A stretch of DNA of 64,000 nt from Chloroflexi bacterium bin20 (GTDB taxonomy: Bacteria > Chloroflexota > Anaerolineae > Aggregatilineales > Phototrophicaceae): the NCBI GenBank assembly GCA_002238485.1, contig MPMG01000014.1, positions 1 through 64,000 on the forward strand, read 5' to 3'. The notes below the pieces were generated by a model. That model did not search any database and was not told the DNA's origin. It saw only the letters and a list, made by a program, of their open reading frames with translations. Below, in pieces: positions 17,675-26,326 of this stretch. Position 1 is the first letter of the stretch. The number at the start of each line of letters is the position of its first letter. The position numbers were made by a program, and so were the translations under genes.

Positions 17675-17709
17675 GCGAAAATGCTCGCCAGCCCCCAGCC
17701 CGAAAATGC

Positions 17710-19488
17710 TCAGCTGATTGTGCCCAGGACGAAAACGCGGCCTGGCGTTGTCGCAGCCAAGAAGCGACCATCGGGGCTGAAAGCCAGGTCGCCCGCATCC
17801 AGCCGCAGCAATCGTCTGGGCGCATTGGCATCTTTGCCATCGACCAGCGACAGCCAGCCCATGCCCGGCGTGCCCAGCGCCAGCGCCAGCAGTGAAGTGC
17901 CCGCAGAATCGGCAGTCAGGTCCACTGCTCGTTGTTGCACGCCCGCCAGCTGATAGATCGCCCGCGGCTGTCCAGAGTCGGCAGCCAGCACAAAGAGTTT
18001 GTCGCCGCTGCTGTAGATGAAGTCGCCCGGACTGGTCGCGGGAGCGGCGACGACATTTGGTGGCATGCCCGCGCCAACCAAAGGCAGCGATCGCGCCAGA
18101 TCGCCATGCTGGTCATAGATCCACAACGCGCTGTGCTTTGCGCTGGCAGACGCGCCCGTCACGGCCAGCCAACGATCATCGCGGCTGAAGGCAATGCCCT
18201 GCAGTGCATAAGGAAAGCGATAATGCAGCGCCAGTCGTCCCGCAGCCAACCTCCACAATTGCAATTCGCGTCCGCGGCCGATAGCCAGTTTGTCGCCGCC
18301 ATGCGACCAAGCCAGGGCGTCTAGTGGCTGTGTCAGCCAGTCACTCGGCAGGTTGTTGCTATCTGCAAAGACCTCGTCGTGTCCGAGCGGCGCAAAATCC
18401 GGCAAGCTGAAAAAACTCGCGCCAGCCTCGCTGGCAACAGCCAGCAGCGATCCATCCGGCGAGAATGCGACTCCGCTCGGCTGCTCAACCTGCAGCAAGG
18501 CGATGGTGTCGATTGGCGCGCCGGGATTGTCGATGCGGCGCAGAGTCGGCGGATGGGGCCAGTCGGCGGGTATAAGCGAGCGCAGCGATGGCGGCTGATA
18601 GGGTTCCAGATAATAGAAGTTGTCATTGCGGTCGCTTTCGATCGTCCAGCCGACCTGCCCATTCACCGCGATCTGCCACCAAACATAGCTGCCCTGGCAA
18701 GCCGGCCCATCCAGCACAGCATCCAAGATCTGGCGCGGGGGTATCTCAGTGATCAACGTTGCGCTTGGATCGGGGCTTGTGCGCAGGCGACTGTGGAATG
18801 TCGGCGAGGCGCTGCGAGCAGTCCTGCGCCCAATGCTGATGCGCGGCCGCAGAAAACCTGCATATCCAGCTGGACAGAAGTGAACCACGCCGCTGGCTGC
18901 CCGGGCCGGGTCGAGCGCCGGCAACTCGTCGCAGTTGCCCGTCAGCCGAACTGCCATTCGCTGCACCCAGCCTTCGCGGTAGAAGAGCCAGTCTCCGGCC
19001 TGGTTTCTGCCCAGGGCCTGGTGCTGCTGCAAGCGGTCGAGCTTTGCCACCGCCTTGCCCATCGGCGCCTCGCGCACATGCAAGCCATCGCTATTCGCGC
19101 GCAGCCAGCAGCTTTCGTCTTGCTGCCGGTTCGTATCGCTGTCATTGTGCTTGCTGAGCGGGATCAAGGCAGCGCCGAGGTTGGGCACGCGCGCGTCACA
19201 GAGCTGCTCCAGGCTGCCATCGACCGAAGTGTGCACGGTGAAATCGCCATCCACAGTCGGAAAGTCGAAGCGCCAGGCATCCAGCGCATGCGCCAATGGC
19301 AAGCCAACCACCAACTCGCAGCCCAGCGCGGTCGTCGGCGCCTCGCGCAGCAATGAGGCGCGGGGCGGAATTGCTGCATCGATGAAAGGAGCGGCGGCGC
19401 GATAGGCGGCAGCCAGCGCATCCGAAGGCTGTGCCTGCCCAACCAGCAACGCATGTCCGAGCAGCAAAACTATGATGAGAGGTCGCAA
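17710..19488 (-). CDS. Exported protein with SH3-like region and beta-propeller (WD40/PD40-like) repeats
   Basis: 592 residues from a TTG start at 19488. A signal peptide begins there (LIIVLLLGHALLVGQA) and GGAG lies 6 nt upstream. The longer reading from 19596 runs through repeat-like intergenic DNA (CACAGG...CGCCCCTATA), so I reject it. Residues about 100-330 include Trp-rich SH3-like stretches (GDWLFYREGWVQRMAV, YVWWQIAVNGQVGWTIE). The C-terminal half has at least four propeller blades, for example PSGVAFSPDGSLLAVAS, QGIAFSRDDRWLAVTG and GDLAFSPDGRFLAATT. Likely a cell-surface or periplasm-equivalent protein of unknown ligand, 47 nt upstream of cofE on the same strand. Confidence 0.75.
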   Translation of the reverse strand: MRPLIIVLLLGHALLVGQAQPSDALAAAYRAAAPFIDAAIPPRASLLREAPTTALGCELVVGLPLAHALDAWRFDFPTVDGDFTVHTSVDGSLEQLCDARVPNLGAALIPLSKHNDSDTNRQQDESCWLRANSDGLHVREAPMGKAVAKLDRLQQHQALGRNQAGDWLFYREGWVQRMAVRLTGNCDELPALDPARAASGVVHFCPAGYAGFLRPRISIGRRTARSASPTFHSRLRTSPDPSATLITEIPPRQILDAVLDGPACQGSYVWWQIAVNGQVGWTIESDRNDNFYYLEPYQPPSLRSLIPADWPHPPTLRRIDNPGAPIDTIALLQVEQPSGVAFSPDGSLLAVASEAGASFFSLPDFAPLGHDEVFADSNNLPSDWLTQPLDALAWSHGGDKLAIGRGRELQLWRLAAGRLALHYRFPYALQGIAFSRDDRWLAVTGASASAKHSALWIYDQHGDLARSLPLVGAGMPPNVVAAPATSPGDFIYSSGDKLFVLAADSGQPRAIYQLAGVQQRAVDLTADSAGTSLLALALGTPGMGWLSLVDGKDANAPRRLLRLDAGDLAFSPDGRFLAATTPGRVFVLGTIS

Positions 19489-19639
19489 AGCAGGCTCCGC
19501 GCGGCTGGTCGTTGCTTCGCCTATATTGTAGCCACAGGGACACAGGAGGCACAAAGTCGCCCCTATAAATAACTGGCTATCCCGCGCTTTCACCACTCCA
19601 GAAAATGGTCAAGCCCTGTATCCGCGCTCGCATCGGTGC

Positions 19640-19645
19640 TACAAT
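19640..19645 (+). promoter_or_regulatory. -10-like TACAAT upstream of the kinase-like gene
   Basis: TACAAT in the context GCTACAAT, 35 nt before the ATG at 19681. The same context precedes cysS (37507-37512) and tRNA-Arg (57617-57622). The -35 region is not convincing. Confidence 0.4.
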
Positions 19646-19680
19646 GACGGCTTACACCTGCGCAGCGAGCTGTCCCGCCC

Positions 19681-20805
19681 ATGCCGCAATTGTCTGATGT
19701 CTATCAGCTGAAGAACTTCATCGACACCTTTGCGCTGGGACATTATGCGCGCGTGCTGGACGCAATCGACCAGCGCAGTGGCAAGCAAGTCGCTTTCAAG
19801 GTCATGCGACCCGAGCATATCGCCGACGATGGCGACATCCGCTGGGAATACCGCGCTTTTGGCAGCGAAGCCGACATTCTGGCGCGCCTGTGGCACAGCC
19901 CCCATATCGTCAAACTGATCGATTGCGGCTATATCTCCGCCCGCGAAGAAGCTCCTCGCGCCGGCGACATCAACAGCTTCCAGGTCAATGTGCGCGCCTT
20001 CGTCGATGCCATGGAGCAATTCGCATCGGCCGGCTGGCGTCCCTACCTGGCTTTGGAACAACTGCCTCGCCAAAACAGCCTTTTTTACTTGATGAAACCC
20101 AACCGACCCAACAGCCGCTGGCGACTGCCCAGCGAAGAAGGCTTGGCGCTGGCGCTGCAATTCTGTGCGTTGTTAGAAATGGCGCATGACAACAAAATCG
20201 TTTATCTCGATCACAAGCTGGAGCATGTCTATTGGGATGGCGCGCAGCTCAAAGTGATCGACTTCAACAGCTCGCGCCGGCTGGAAGACGACCGCCAAAA
20301 GGCGCCTCAGCAATACAACAAAGATGTGCACAGCTTGTGCGTCGGCGTGCTTTATCCGATCTTCACAGGCATGTCCCCGCAGATGACAGCGCTGCGTCCC
20401 CAGCCCAGCAGCCGCGACGCGGTCGAGGCGCGCTACAACGGCATTGACCAACTGGACTTCAGCCCCGAGCCGCAGCTGAGCGATGGCATCGCCGAATTGC
20501 TGCAAAGGGGCGCGGCGCAAGATATCGACACATTGCAGGAGTTCGTCAATGGCTTGCAGCGGGTGGCCACCCAGCACGGTTTCCAATTCCCCGATTATTA
20601 TACCAACGCCGCCAGTCGCGAGGCGCGGGCACAGATGCGGGCGGGCTTGCAGCGACTGCGACAAGGGCAAGAGCAGATCCGCGAGGCGCGCGACCTCTTC
20701 CGCGAGGCGCTGATCCAGGATGGAGTCAGCCGCGACCTGGAAGACGAACTGCGCCGGCTGGTGGTGGTGCTCAACGAGATGCTGAATCACCGCGCTGTGC
20801 CCTAG
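19681..20805 (+). CDS. Atypical serine/threonine protein kinase-like protein
   Basis: 374 residues, no transmembrane segment. The kinase N-lobe is recognisable by the beta-3 lysine (VAFKVMR, K40) and a helix C-like acidic stretch (SEADILARL). The catalytic loop reads YLDHKLEHV where HRDLKPENV is expected: Asp and Lys are kept but the metal-binding Asn is His. The DFG motif is DFN (KVIDFNSSRR). A C-terminal helical region (about residues 300-374, AREARAQMRAGLQRLRQGQ) looks coiled-coil. It may be a weak kinase or pseudokinase. It is followed 46 nt later by the MmeI-like gene, but the intervening CACAGAG-type repeat suggests no operon. Confidence 0.72.
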   Translation: MPQLSDVYQLKNFIDTFALGHYARVLDAIDQRSGKQVAFKVMRPEHIADDGDIRWEYRAFGSEADILARLWHSPHIVKLIDCGYISAREEAPRAGDINSFQVNVRAFVDAMEQFASAGWRPYLALEQLPRQNSLFYLMKPNRPNSRWRLPSEEGLALALQFCALLEMAHDNKIVYLDHKLEHVYWDGAQLKVIDFNSSRRLEDDRQKAPQQYNKDVHSLCVGVLYPIFTGMSPQMTALRPQPSSRDAVEARYNGIDQLDFSPEPQLSDGIAELLQRGAAQDIDTLQEFVNGLQRVATQHGFQFPDYYTNAASREARAQMRAGLQRLRQGQEQIREARDLFREALIQDGVSRDLEDELRRLVVVLNEMLNHRAVP

Positions 20806-20817
20806 TTTTTTCTTTTC

Positions 20818-20850
20818 ACCACAGAGGGCGCAGAGGGCACAGAGGACAGC
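20818..20850 (+). repeat. CACAGAG-type intergenic repeat
   Basis: CACCACAGAGGGCGCAGAGG and a further CACAGAGGACAG run up to the next ATG. Similar shorter pieces occur at 19530-19556, 35130-35140 and, inverted, 41165-41182. The sequence supplies AGAGGAC as a ribosome site for the following gene. Confidence 0.5.
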
Positions 20851-20851
20851 G

Positions 20852-23761
20852 ATGACGCCGCAAGAATTCGTCAACAAGTGGTCGAATACGGCGCTAAACG
20901 AAGTCCAGGTCGCTCAGGCGCATTTTCTTGATGTCTGCAAGCTGGTCGGCCTAGACATGCCCGGCGGCGATGGATTGACTGCCGATGGCGACATATTCAC
21001 ATTTGAGCGAGCAGTCCAGAAAAAAAGCGGCTATGGACGCGCCGATGTATTTTACGAAGGGCGATTTGTCGTCGAATACAAAACACCGGACAAATACAAA
21101 GACCTCGATGCCGCATTCCGACAGCTTATGGACTACAAAGATGACCTGAAGAATCCTCTTTTGCTCGTGGTCACCGACATAAACCGCTGGGAAATCCATA
21201 CAAACTTCAACAATACACAGAACCGCCCTTACATTTTTACGCATAAGTCGATCGCCAGCGATCCAGTTGTGTTGGAATGGCTTAAGGCGATGTTCCATGA
21301 GCCGCAGCGGCTGCACCCTCGCCGCCACACCGAGAAAGTGACACAAGACGCCGCGCAGGCATTTCAACTGATTTCTGACAATATGCGCCGTATGCGCAAG
21401 TCGAAGTCCCAACCTGCTCAAATCGCTTACTTTCTTACCAAGCTGGTTTTTTGCATGTTTGCGGAGGATGTTCGTTTGCTGCCCACCGCGACGGACGACA
21501 ATCCAGACGGCATATTCACGCATATTGTCAAGCAGTCACTAAAAAATCCCAACATCTTCACAAAATATCTGCAGAATCTTTTCGCTGCCATGAACGACGG
21601 CGGCGAGTTGATGATGCGCGATATCCGTTACTTCAACGGCACGCTTTTCATCTATACCCATGTCGAAAAATTGTATCAGGAAGAGCTTGAGGCGCTTGCA
21701 AAAGCCGCAGAATTAAATTGGCAGGCTATCGAGCCTTCTATCTTTGGCACGCTCTTTGAACGCAGCCTCGACCCCAGCAAACGCGCCCAGCTCGGCGCCC
21801 ACTATACATCGCGCGAAGATATTGAACTCATCGTCGAGCCTGTGCTGATGCAGCCCCTGCGCTATAGGTGGGATACCGTGCAGCTGGAAGCGCAGCCCAT
21901 CCGCGAGCGATACGACAAGGCGCGAACAGGGCGGGCGCGCAATGCTGCCGCCATGCAATTGCTGGAACTGCGGGAAGAAATTCTCGTGCGGATACGCGGC
22001 ATCACCGTGCTCGACCCCGCTTGTGGCAGTGGCAACTTCCTGTATGTGAGCCTGCAAATGCTGATGGATATGGAAAAAGAGGTCATTGATCATGAACTCT
22101 GGGCGGGACTGCAAAGGGCGACGCCAGAAGTCCATCCGCGCCAACTCTACGGCATAGAAATCAACCCGATCGCCCATGCCCTGGCCAGCATCGTCGTCTG
22201 GATCGGCTACATTCAATGGCGAACGAACAACGCCTACGCAGACACGATTCGCGAACCCATTCTGGAAGAGCTGAAAGGGCATATCGTCTGCAAGGATGCG
22301 ATATTGCCAAGCCCCCCTCGGTCCCCCGACAGGTCAGGGGGAAGCGCAATGCTAACCCCCGATTCGGATGGTGTCGCCTGGCCCGCCGTCGATGTCATCG
22401 TGGGCAATCCGCCCTTTTTGGGCAATAAACGCATGTGGGGCGAATTGGGCGACGAATACTATCAGCGGCTCACCGACAGCTATGCGGGTGTTTTACCAAG
22501 TGGGGTTGACTTGGTCTGCTACTGGTTTGAAATGGCAAGACAGCAGTTGGAGCGTGGGAAAGCAACGAGAGCGGGATTGCTGGCCACAAACTCAATCCGT
22601 GGCGGCTCGAACCGCGAAGTGTTGAAGCGGATCAAAGACAGCGGCGATATTTTTATGGCATGGTCAGACCGTTCCTGGATCCTGGATGGCGCGGCTGTGC
22701 GTGTCTCGATGGTTGGTTTTGACAATGGCGAGGAAGAAACAAAACGACTTGATGGCGTATCTGTCAAATCCATTTTCTCTAATTTAACTGCGGACATTGA
22801 TATAACTGACGCAAAAGTATTGACTGAGAATGCGCGAATCTCTTTTCAAGGCATTATCAAGCGCGGATCATTTGACATTCCAGAATCGCTTGCAATAAAA
22901 ATGATTGCGGCGGATCCAAGAAATCGTGAAGTTCTGAAACCGATATACAACGGAATGGACATTACCCGTCGTCCGCGAAATATGTGGATCATTGATTTTG
23001 GCGTCAATACGCCGATGGAAGTTGCGCGGCAATATCAACTGCCTTTTGCGCATGTTGAGCAGCATGTCAAACCACAACGACATAAAGTGCGGCAAATGAA
23101 GTCGCGATTGAATTGGTGGCTATATGAGAGCGCCCGACCAAAAATGCGCGCCCACCTGCAAGGGCTCAGCCGTTTTATCTGCACGCCGCGAGTCGCCAAA
23201 CATAGGATTTTTGTTTGGGTTGAAGGGCGAATCCTACCTGACACCCGCGTCAATGTATTTGCTAGAAGCGACGACTACTTTTTTGGACTTCTAAACTCTT
23301 CAATTCACGAGCTTTGGTCATTGCGACTAGCGTCTTGGCATGGAGTAGGCAACGACCCTACCTACAACAACACTACTTGCTTCGAGACCTTCCCATTCCC
23401 CTGGTCGCCTGGTCACGAAGATGAAACCGACCCCGCCCATGCCGCCATCAGCGCCGCCGCCAAAGAACTGCAGGCAGAGCGCCATGCCTGGCAAAATCCC
23501 GCCGGCGCAGACGAAGCGGCTTCGCTCAAAGACCGCACGCTGACCAACCTGTATAACGCCCTGCAAGTCTGGCGTGGCGAAAGCAGCATCAAGGTCAAGC
23601 CCGCCGCCGCCGACTTTGCCCCGCGCCTGGACGAGCTGCACCGCGCGCTGGATTCTGCTGTCTGCGCTGCCTATGGCTGGGAAACTGCTGTGCTGGATGA
23701 CGAAGAAGCGCTGCTGCGGCGTCTGCTGGCGCTGAATTTGGAACGGGCTGAGCGAGGATGA
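20852..23761 (+). CDS. MmeI-like fused type IIL restriction-modification enzyme
   Basis: 969 residues, the size of MmeI-family enzymes that carry nuclease, gamma-class adenine methylase and target recognition in one chain. The nuclease core is D65, E75 and K77 (ADVFYEGRFVVEYKTPD). A helical spacer follows, then SAM motif I VLDPACGSGNFL near residue 388, catalytic NPPF (VIVGNPPFLGNK) near residue 520, and a TRD and C-terminal helical region ending RRLLALNLERAERG. A box 1 repeat (22311-22345) is translated in frame as a Pro/Arg/Ser/Gly loop about 20 residues before NPPF. The C-terminal 54 codons are duplicated at 25592-25757. Modification and cutting sites unknown. Confidence 0.88.
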   Translation: MTPQEFVNKWSNTALNEVQVAQAHFLDVCKLVGLDMPGGDGLTADGDIFTFERAVQKKSGYGRADVFYEGRFVVEYKTPDKYKDLDAAFRQLMDYKDDLKNPLLLVVTDINRWEIHTNFNNTQNRPYIFTHKSIASDPVVLEWLKAMFHEPQRLHPRRHTEKVTQDAAQAFQLISDNMRRMRKSKSQPAQIAYFLTKLVFCMFAEDVRLLPTATDDNPDGIFTHIVKQSLKNPNIFTKYLQNLFAAMNDGGELMMRDIRYFNGTLFIYTHVEKLYQEELEALAKAAELNWQAIEPSIFGTLFERSLDPSKRAQLGAHYTSREDIELIVEPVLMQPLRYRWDTVQLEAQPIRERYDKARTGRARNAAAMQLLELREEILVRIRGITVLDPACGSGNFLYVSLQMLMDMEKEVIDHELWAGLQRATPEVHPRQLYGIEINPIAHALASIVVWIGYIQWRTNNAYADTIREPILEELKGHIVCKDAILPSPPRSPDRSGGSAMLTPDSDGVAWPAVDVIVGNPPFLGNKRMWGELGDEYYQRLTDSYAGVLPSGVDLVCYWFEMARQQLERGKATRAGLLATNSIRGGSNREVLKRIKDSGDIFMAWSDRSWILDGAAVRVSMVGFDNGEEETKRLDGVSVKSIFSNLTADIDITDAKVLTENARISFQGIIKRGSFDIPESLAIKMIAADPRNREVLKPIYNGMDITRRPRNMWIIDFGVNTPMEVARQYQLPFAHVEQHVKPQRHKVRQMKSRLNWWLYESARPKMRAHLQGLSRFICTPRVAKHRIFVWVEGRILPDTRVNVFARSDDYFFGLLNSSIHELWSLRLASWHGVGNDPTYNNTTCFETFPFPWSPGHEDETDPAHAAISAAAKELQAERHAWQNPAGADEAASLKDRTLTNLYNALQVWRGESSIKVKPAAADFAPRLDELHRALDSAVCAAYGWETAVLDDEEALLRRLLALNLERAERG
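22311..22345 (-). repeat. Box 1 repeat copy inside the MmeI-like coding sequence
   Basis: The same C-rich/G-rich hairpin found between genes lies here in the methyltransferase domain, in frame, encoding PSPPRSPDRSGGS between the region after motif I and the NPPF motif. The reading frame is open across it. Confidence 0.85.
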
Positions 23762-23793
23762 GGTGGCGATTGTGGAGGGTAGCTGAGCATTGG

Positions 23794-25500
23794 TTAGGGA
23801 AGATTGTCCGCAGCTTTTCGAATCGCGTCTATCAACTCGTCAATCTTGCTCATGTCGATATCTTCAAGTTTGGCTCGCTTGATTGCGCTGTCCATAACTT
23901 CGGCTTTTTCCAAACCGTAGTCGAATAATTCCTCGTACCACTTCTCCACTCGCTTACTGAATAGAAATCTCTCATGGAATTCATGCTGCGCCTCCCACGC
24001 TTCAAACGCTTCCTTTGAGACTACTTTCGACGATTGCGGATTGTTGGATGCCACGTAACCATCGAGCGCCTCGAAATATACTTCTCGCGGAACTATATCC
24101 TCAATTTCCTTTGTTTCGTCAAAGTGAATAAGTGTGACATTGTTTAACTCATCAACGACTTTGCGAGCGAGTTTGATCTGGTCTCCATCTACAAAGATTA
24201 TGATCTTACATCCTTGAGAACGCGCCAATTTGGCCCACCTGACAAAGCTAGAGCCACCGGCAGGAAGGAAATGGATAAATCCTATGAGTGTTTCGAGATC
24301 GTGATATTGTTCGTCTTCGCTCTCATCAATCAATCTCTGGAAAAGTCGATTTAGACCTAGCGATTCGGTAGCGCCTTCAATGATGATCGTGATGGGCGCG
24401 TAGAGCAGCGAGTCGGCCGGTGACATACCCAAGCTTGATCGGATCAATTGGAAATTTTCATCTGCATAGGGCTTGTTATTGATCTTTGTGGTTGCGACTC
24501 CGTCGGCAGAACTTTCTCTTGAAATCAGCCGCAAGCTCTTTGGTCGCGCAGGGTTTATCATGGCTGGCGAGTGAGTTGCATAAACTACTTGTATGTGGTC
24601 GTATTGAGAGACCCCTTCAAGCATACGCCGAAGCGCATGCTGAGCATCCGCGTGCAGTGAGTTCTCCGGCTCGTCGTAAACAAGTATCATCGGACTCGGA
24701 TCAGATACATACTCCAGCAAATCCAGCATCAATGCGATAAGTTTCTGATTGCCAGCTCCTCGTAAATGTGGGCCTGCGCGTCCGCCCTGTCTGTCCTCCA
24801 ACGCCACGATGAACGAAAGTGGATTGCGGGAGTGATAATCGACCTTTAGAGTAAGTCCCATGGCATCCGGCTTTACGGGCTTCAGCTTGGATGCAAGTCT
24901 ATCATTTGCTCGATCTCGGAGCGTATTCTGAATATTGCTGTTTTGTCGTTCCAATTTCTGCCGCTCTTCTTTGCTTCCAAATGCCAAACTCAGCAATGTT
25001 TCCTCAGTTCTAGAAAGGCCGCTTCCTGATGACATGACCGATCTTATATTTTTTGCATGAGCCAAGTCGATGCCTTGTGAAAGACGGTATCGAACCCCTT
25101 GCATTTCATCGACGTTCATTCCGTTTTCGTCTCTGAACTCGAGTTTGGAATGTCCGCTCTCCATGGCGCGGTAATGCACATCTATTTCCCAGTTGCGATA
25201 ATTGGACAGCTCGGGGTACTTCTCGACATCAGACGGCGTAACGAGATAGGTTTCAACGATGCAAAGACTCGCGTCATCGCTAGGATCAACTCCTGATCGC
25301 ATGATTCGGTCCTCGTTGACGTCGTCTAGGTTGCGATCGTTCCAGATGCGATCGTTCCAGAATTCCCGTAGAATTTTCAGAATCGCCGACTTACCCACGT
25401 CATTTGCGCCGGTCAACACCGTCACATCCGGTTCTATCTTGAGCGTTTGTTCTTCGTAAAACGGACGGAATCCGCTAATTTTCAGTTCCTTCACTATCAC
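23794..25500 (-). CDS. OLD-family ATP-dependent nuclease (ATPase + TOPRIM)
   Basis: 568 residues. ATPase half: opening LKISGFRPF, Walker A TGANDVGKSA (residues 31-40), Walker B MILVYDEPENSLHADA and the H-loop YATHSPAMI. TOPRIM half: ITIIIEGATESLGLNRL supplies the first Glu and IIIFVDGDQIK the DxD, as in Old proteins from phage P2 and class 1 OLD nucleases. No UvrD-like Gabija partner is adjacent, so it is a solitary class 1 form. It lies on the opposite strand between the MmeI-like gene and a duplicated fragment of that gene's 3' end. AT-richer than its surroundings. Role probably anti-phage. Confidence 0.85.
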   Translation of the reverse strand: MIVKELKISGFRPFYEEQTLKIEPDVTVLTGANDVGKSAILKILREFWNDRIWNDRNLDDVNEDRIMRSGVDPSDDASLCIVETYLVTPSDVEKYPELSNYRNWEIDVHYRAMESGHSKLEFRDENGMNVDEMQGVRYRLSQGIDLAHAKNIRSVMSSGSGLSRTEETLLSLAFGSKEERQKLERQNSNIQNTLRDRANDRLASKLKPVKPDAMGLTLKVDYHSRNPLSFIVALEDRQGGRAGPHLRGAGNQKLIALMLDLLEYVSDPSPMILVYDEPENSLHADAQHALRRMLEGVSQYDHIQVVYATHSPAMINPARPKSLRLISRESSADGVATTKINNKPYADENFQLIRSSLGMSPADSLLYAPITIIIEGATESLGLNRLFQRLIDESEDEQYHDLETLIGFIHFLPAGGSSFVRWAKLARSQGCKIIIFVDGDQIKLARKVVDELNNVTLIHFDETKEIEDIVPREVYFEALDGYVASNNPQSSKVVSKEAFEAWEAQHEFHERFLFSKRVEKWYEELFDYGLEKAEVMDSAIKRAKLEDIDMSKIDELIDAIRKAADNLP

Positions 25501-25591
25501 AATGCGCTCCCGCTCGCTCTATTCAATGGCTACAATGGTACGCTCCCGCTCGATTGCATTCAAGTCCTGCACACTTTCTCACCCCTTCCCC

Positions 25592-25757
25592 GCCCGCCGC
25601 CGCCGACTTTGCCCCGCGCCTGGACGAACTGCATCGCGAACTCGACGAAGCCGTGTGCGCTGCCTATGGCTGGGATGCGAACGTGCTGGATGACGAAGAA
25701 GCGATGCTGCGGCGTTTGCTGGCGCTGAATTTGGAACGGGCGGCTCAGTCTGGTTGA
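25592..25757 (+). pseudogene. Remnant of an MmeI-like gene C-terminus
   Basis: About 54 codons (PAAADFAPRLDELHRELDEA and on to RRLLALNLERAAQSG) duplicate the last part of the MmeI-like enzyme at 23599-23761. Nucleotides match closely from GCCCGCCGCCGCCGAC through GAATTTGGAACGGG, with scattered, mostly silent changes, then the tails differ. It has no start codon or upstream coding region. Either a second MmeI-like gene stood here and lost its body, or the 3' end was duplicated when the OLD gene entered. Confidence 0.85.
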
Positions 25758-26113
25758 GCGCGTGGGGCTGGCTTTTCGTATGTGAGACCCATTTGGTCGG
25801 CGATCATGAACAGGATGGTACGCATTTCGTGTATCATGTCGCGGTTTTCGCGTATCATGTCGCGGTTTTCGCGTATCATGTCGTGGTTTTGGCGTATCAG
25901 AGTGCGGTTTTCGAGCACGACTTCCTCGAGCAGTTCTAGCCGCTCTTCCACTCGGCCCAGCCGCTCACGATTGTTGGCGGCAATATCGCGCGTTTCTATC
26001 GAGATATTGTAGATTTCATCGTATTTATCCAGCAGCTTGTTCTGAGTCGTCCGAAGCGTCACAATATCAAGTTCTGCTTGCTTGAGTCGAATATCGGCAG
26101 TGGCTTCCATCAT
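25745..26113 (-). CDS. Small coiled-coil protein with heptad repeats
   Basis: 122 residues, almost entirely alpha-helical and charged. The heptad IRENRDM is repeated from a 21-bp tandem DNA repeat, ending in a hydrophobic stretch (RTILFMIADQMGL). No membrane segment of sufficient length. GGAGCAGC precedes the ATG. It overlaps the MmeI remnant by 13 bp at its 3' end. Function unknown; such proteins can be structural or scaffold elements, and the 21-bp repeat could vary in copy number without breaking the frame. Confidence 0.6.
   Translation of the reverse strand: MMEATADIRLKQAELDIVTLRTTQNKLLDKYDEIYNISIETRDIAANNRERLGRVEERLELLEEVVLENRTLIRQNHDMIRENRDMIRENRDMIHEMRTILFMIADQMGLTYEKPAPRAQPD
25833..25917 (+). 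repeat. 21-bp tandem repeat, about four units
   Basis: Units begin at 25833, 25854, 25875 and 25896 (ATCATGTCGCGGTTTTCGCG pattern); the last two are diverged. Each unit equals seven codons of the small coiled-coil gene. Confidence 0.85.
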
Positions 26114-26197
26114 GCTGCTCCTTTACTGACAAGTCACAATGTACAGAAGGCCGCGCGATTTGTCAAGCAGAGCGCGCTGCGTTCGCTGTTAGCAATC

Positions 26198-26326
26198 GGG
26201 CGACCCACTGGCTCGCCCCTACACGCCATCTACATCTCTGCTCCTCTGTGGATTTGCATTTGCCTCCCCCTGACCTGTCGGGGGGACCGAGGGGGTAATC
26301 GGGCGACCCACTGGCTCGCCCCTACA
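26198..26326 (+). repeat. Composite dispersed repeat: box 2, box 1, box 2
   Basis: Two copies of GGGCGACCCACTGGCTCGCC (26198 and 26301 onward, each continuing CCTACA) flank a box 1 hairpin at 26261-26295. The interval 26114-26321 has no gene. The second box 2 also provides the TAG stop of the next minus-strand gene. Confidence 0.85.

Noticed and set aside
19489-19596. 36-residue N-terminal extension of the beta-propeller protein
   Set aside because: It translates repeat-like intergenic DNA, and a signal peptide plus ribosome site begin at 19488.
20852-25500. BREX or Gabija system
   Set aside because: There is a PglX-like methylase shape and an OLD protein, but no PglZ, BrxC or UvrD-like helicase. 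The nuclease motif at the methylase N-terminus fits MmeI-type enzymes better.
25833-25917. 21-bp repeats as a CRISPR array or iterons
   Set aside because: No spacers, only about four units, and the period matches coding heptads. No replication gene nearby.
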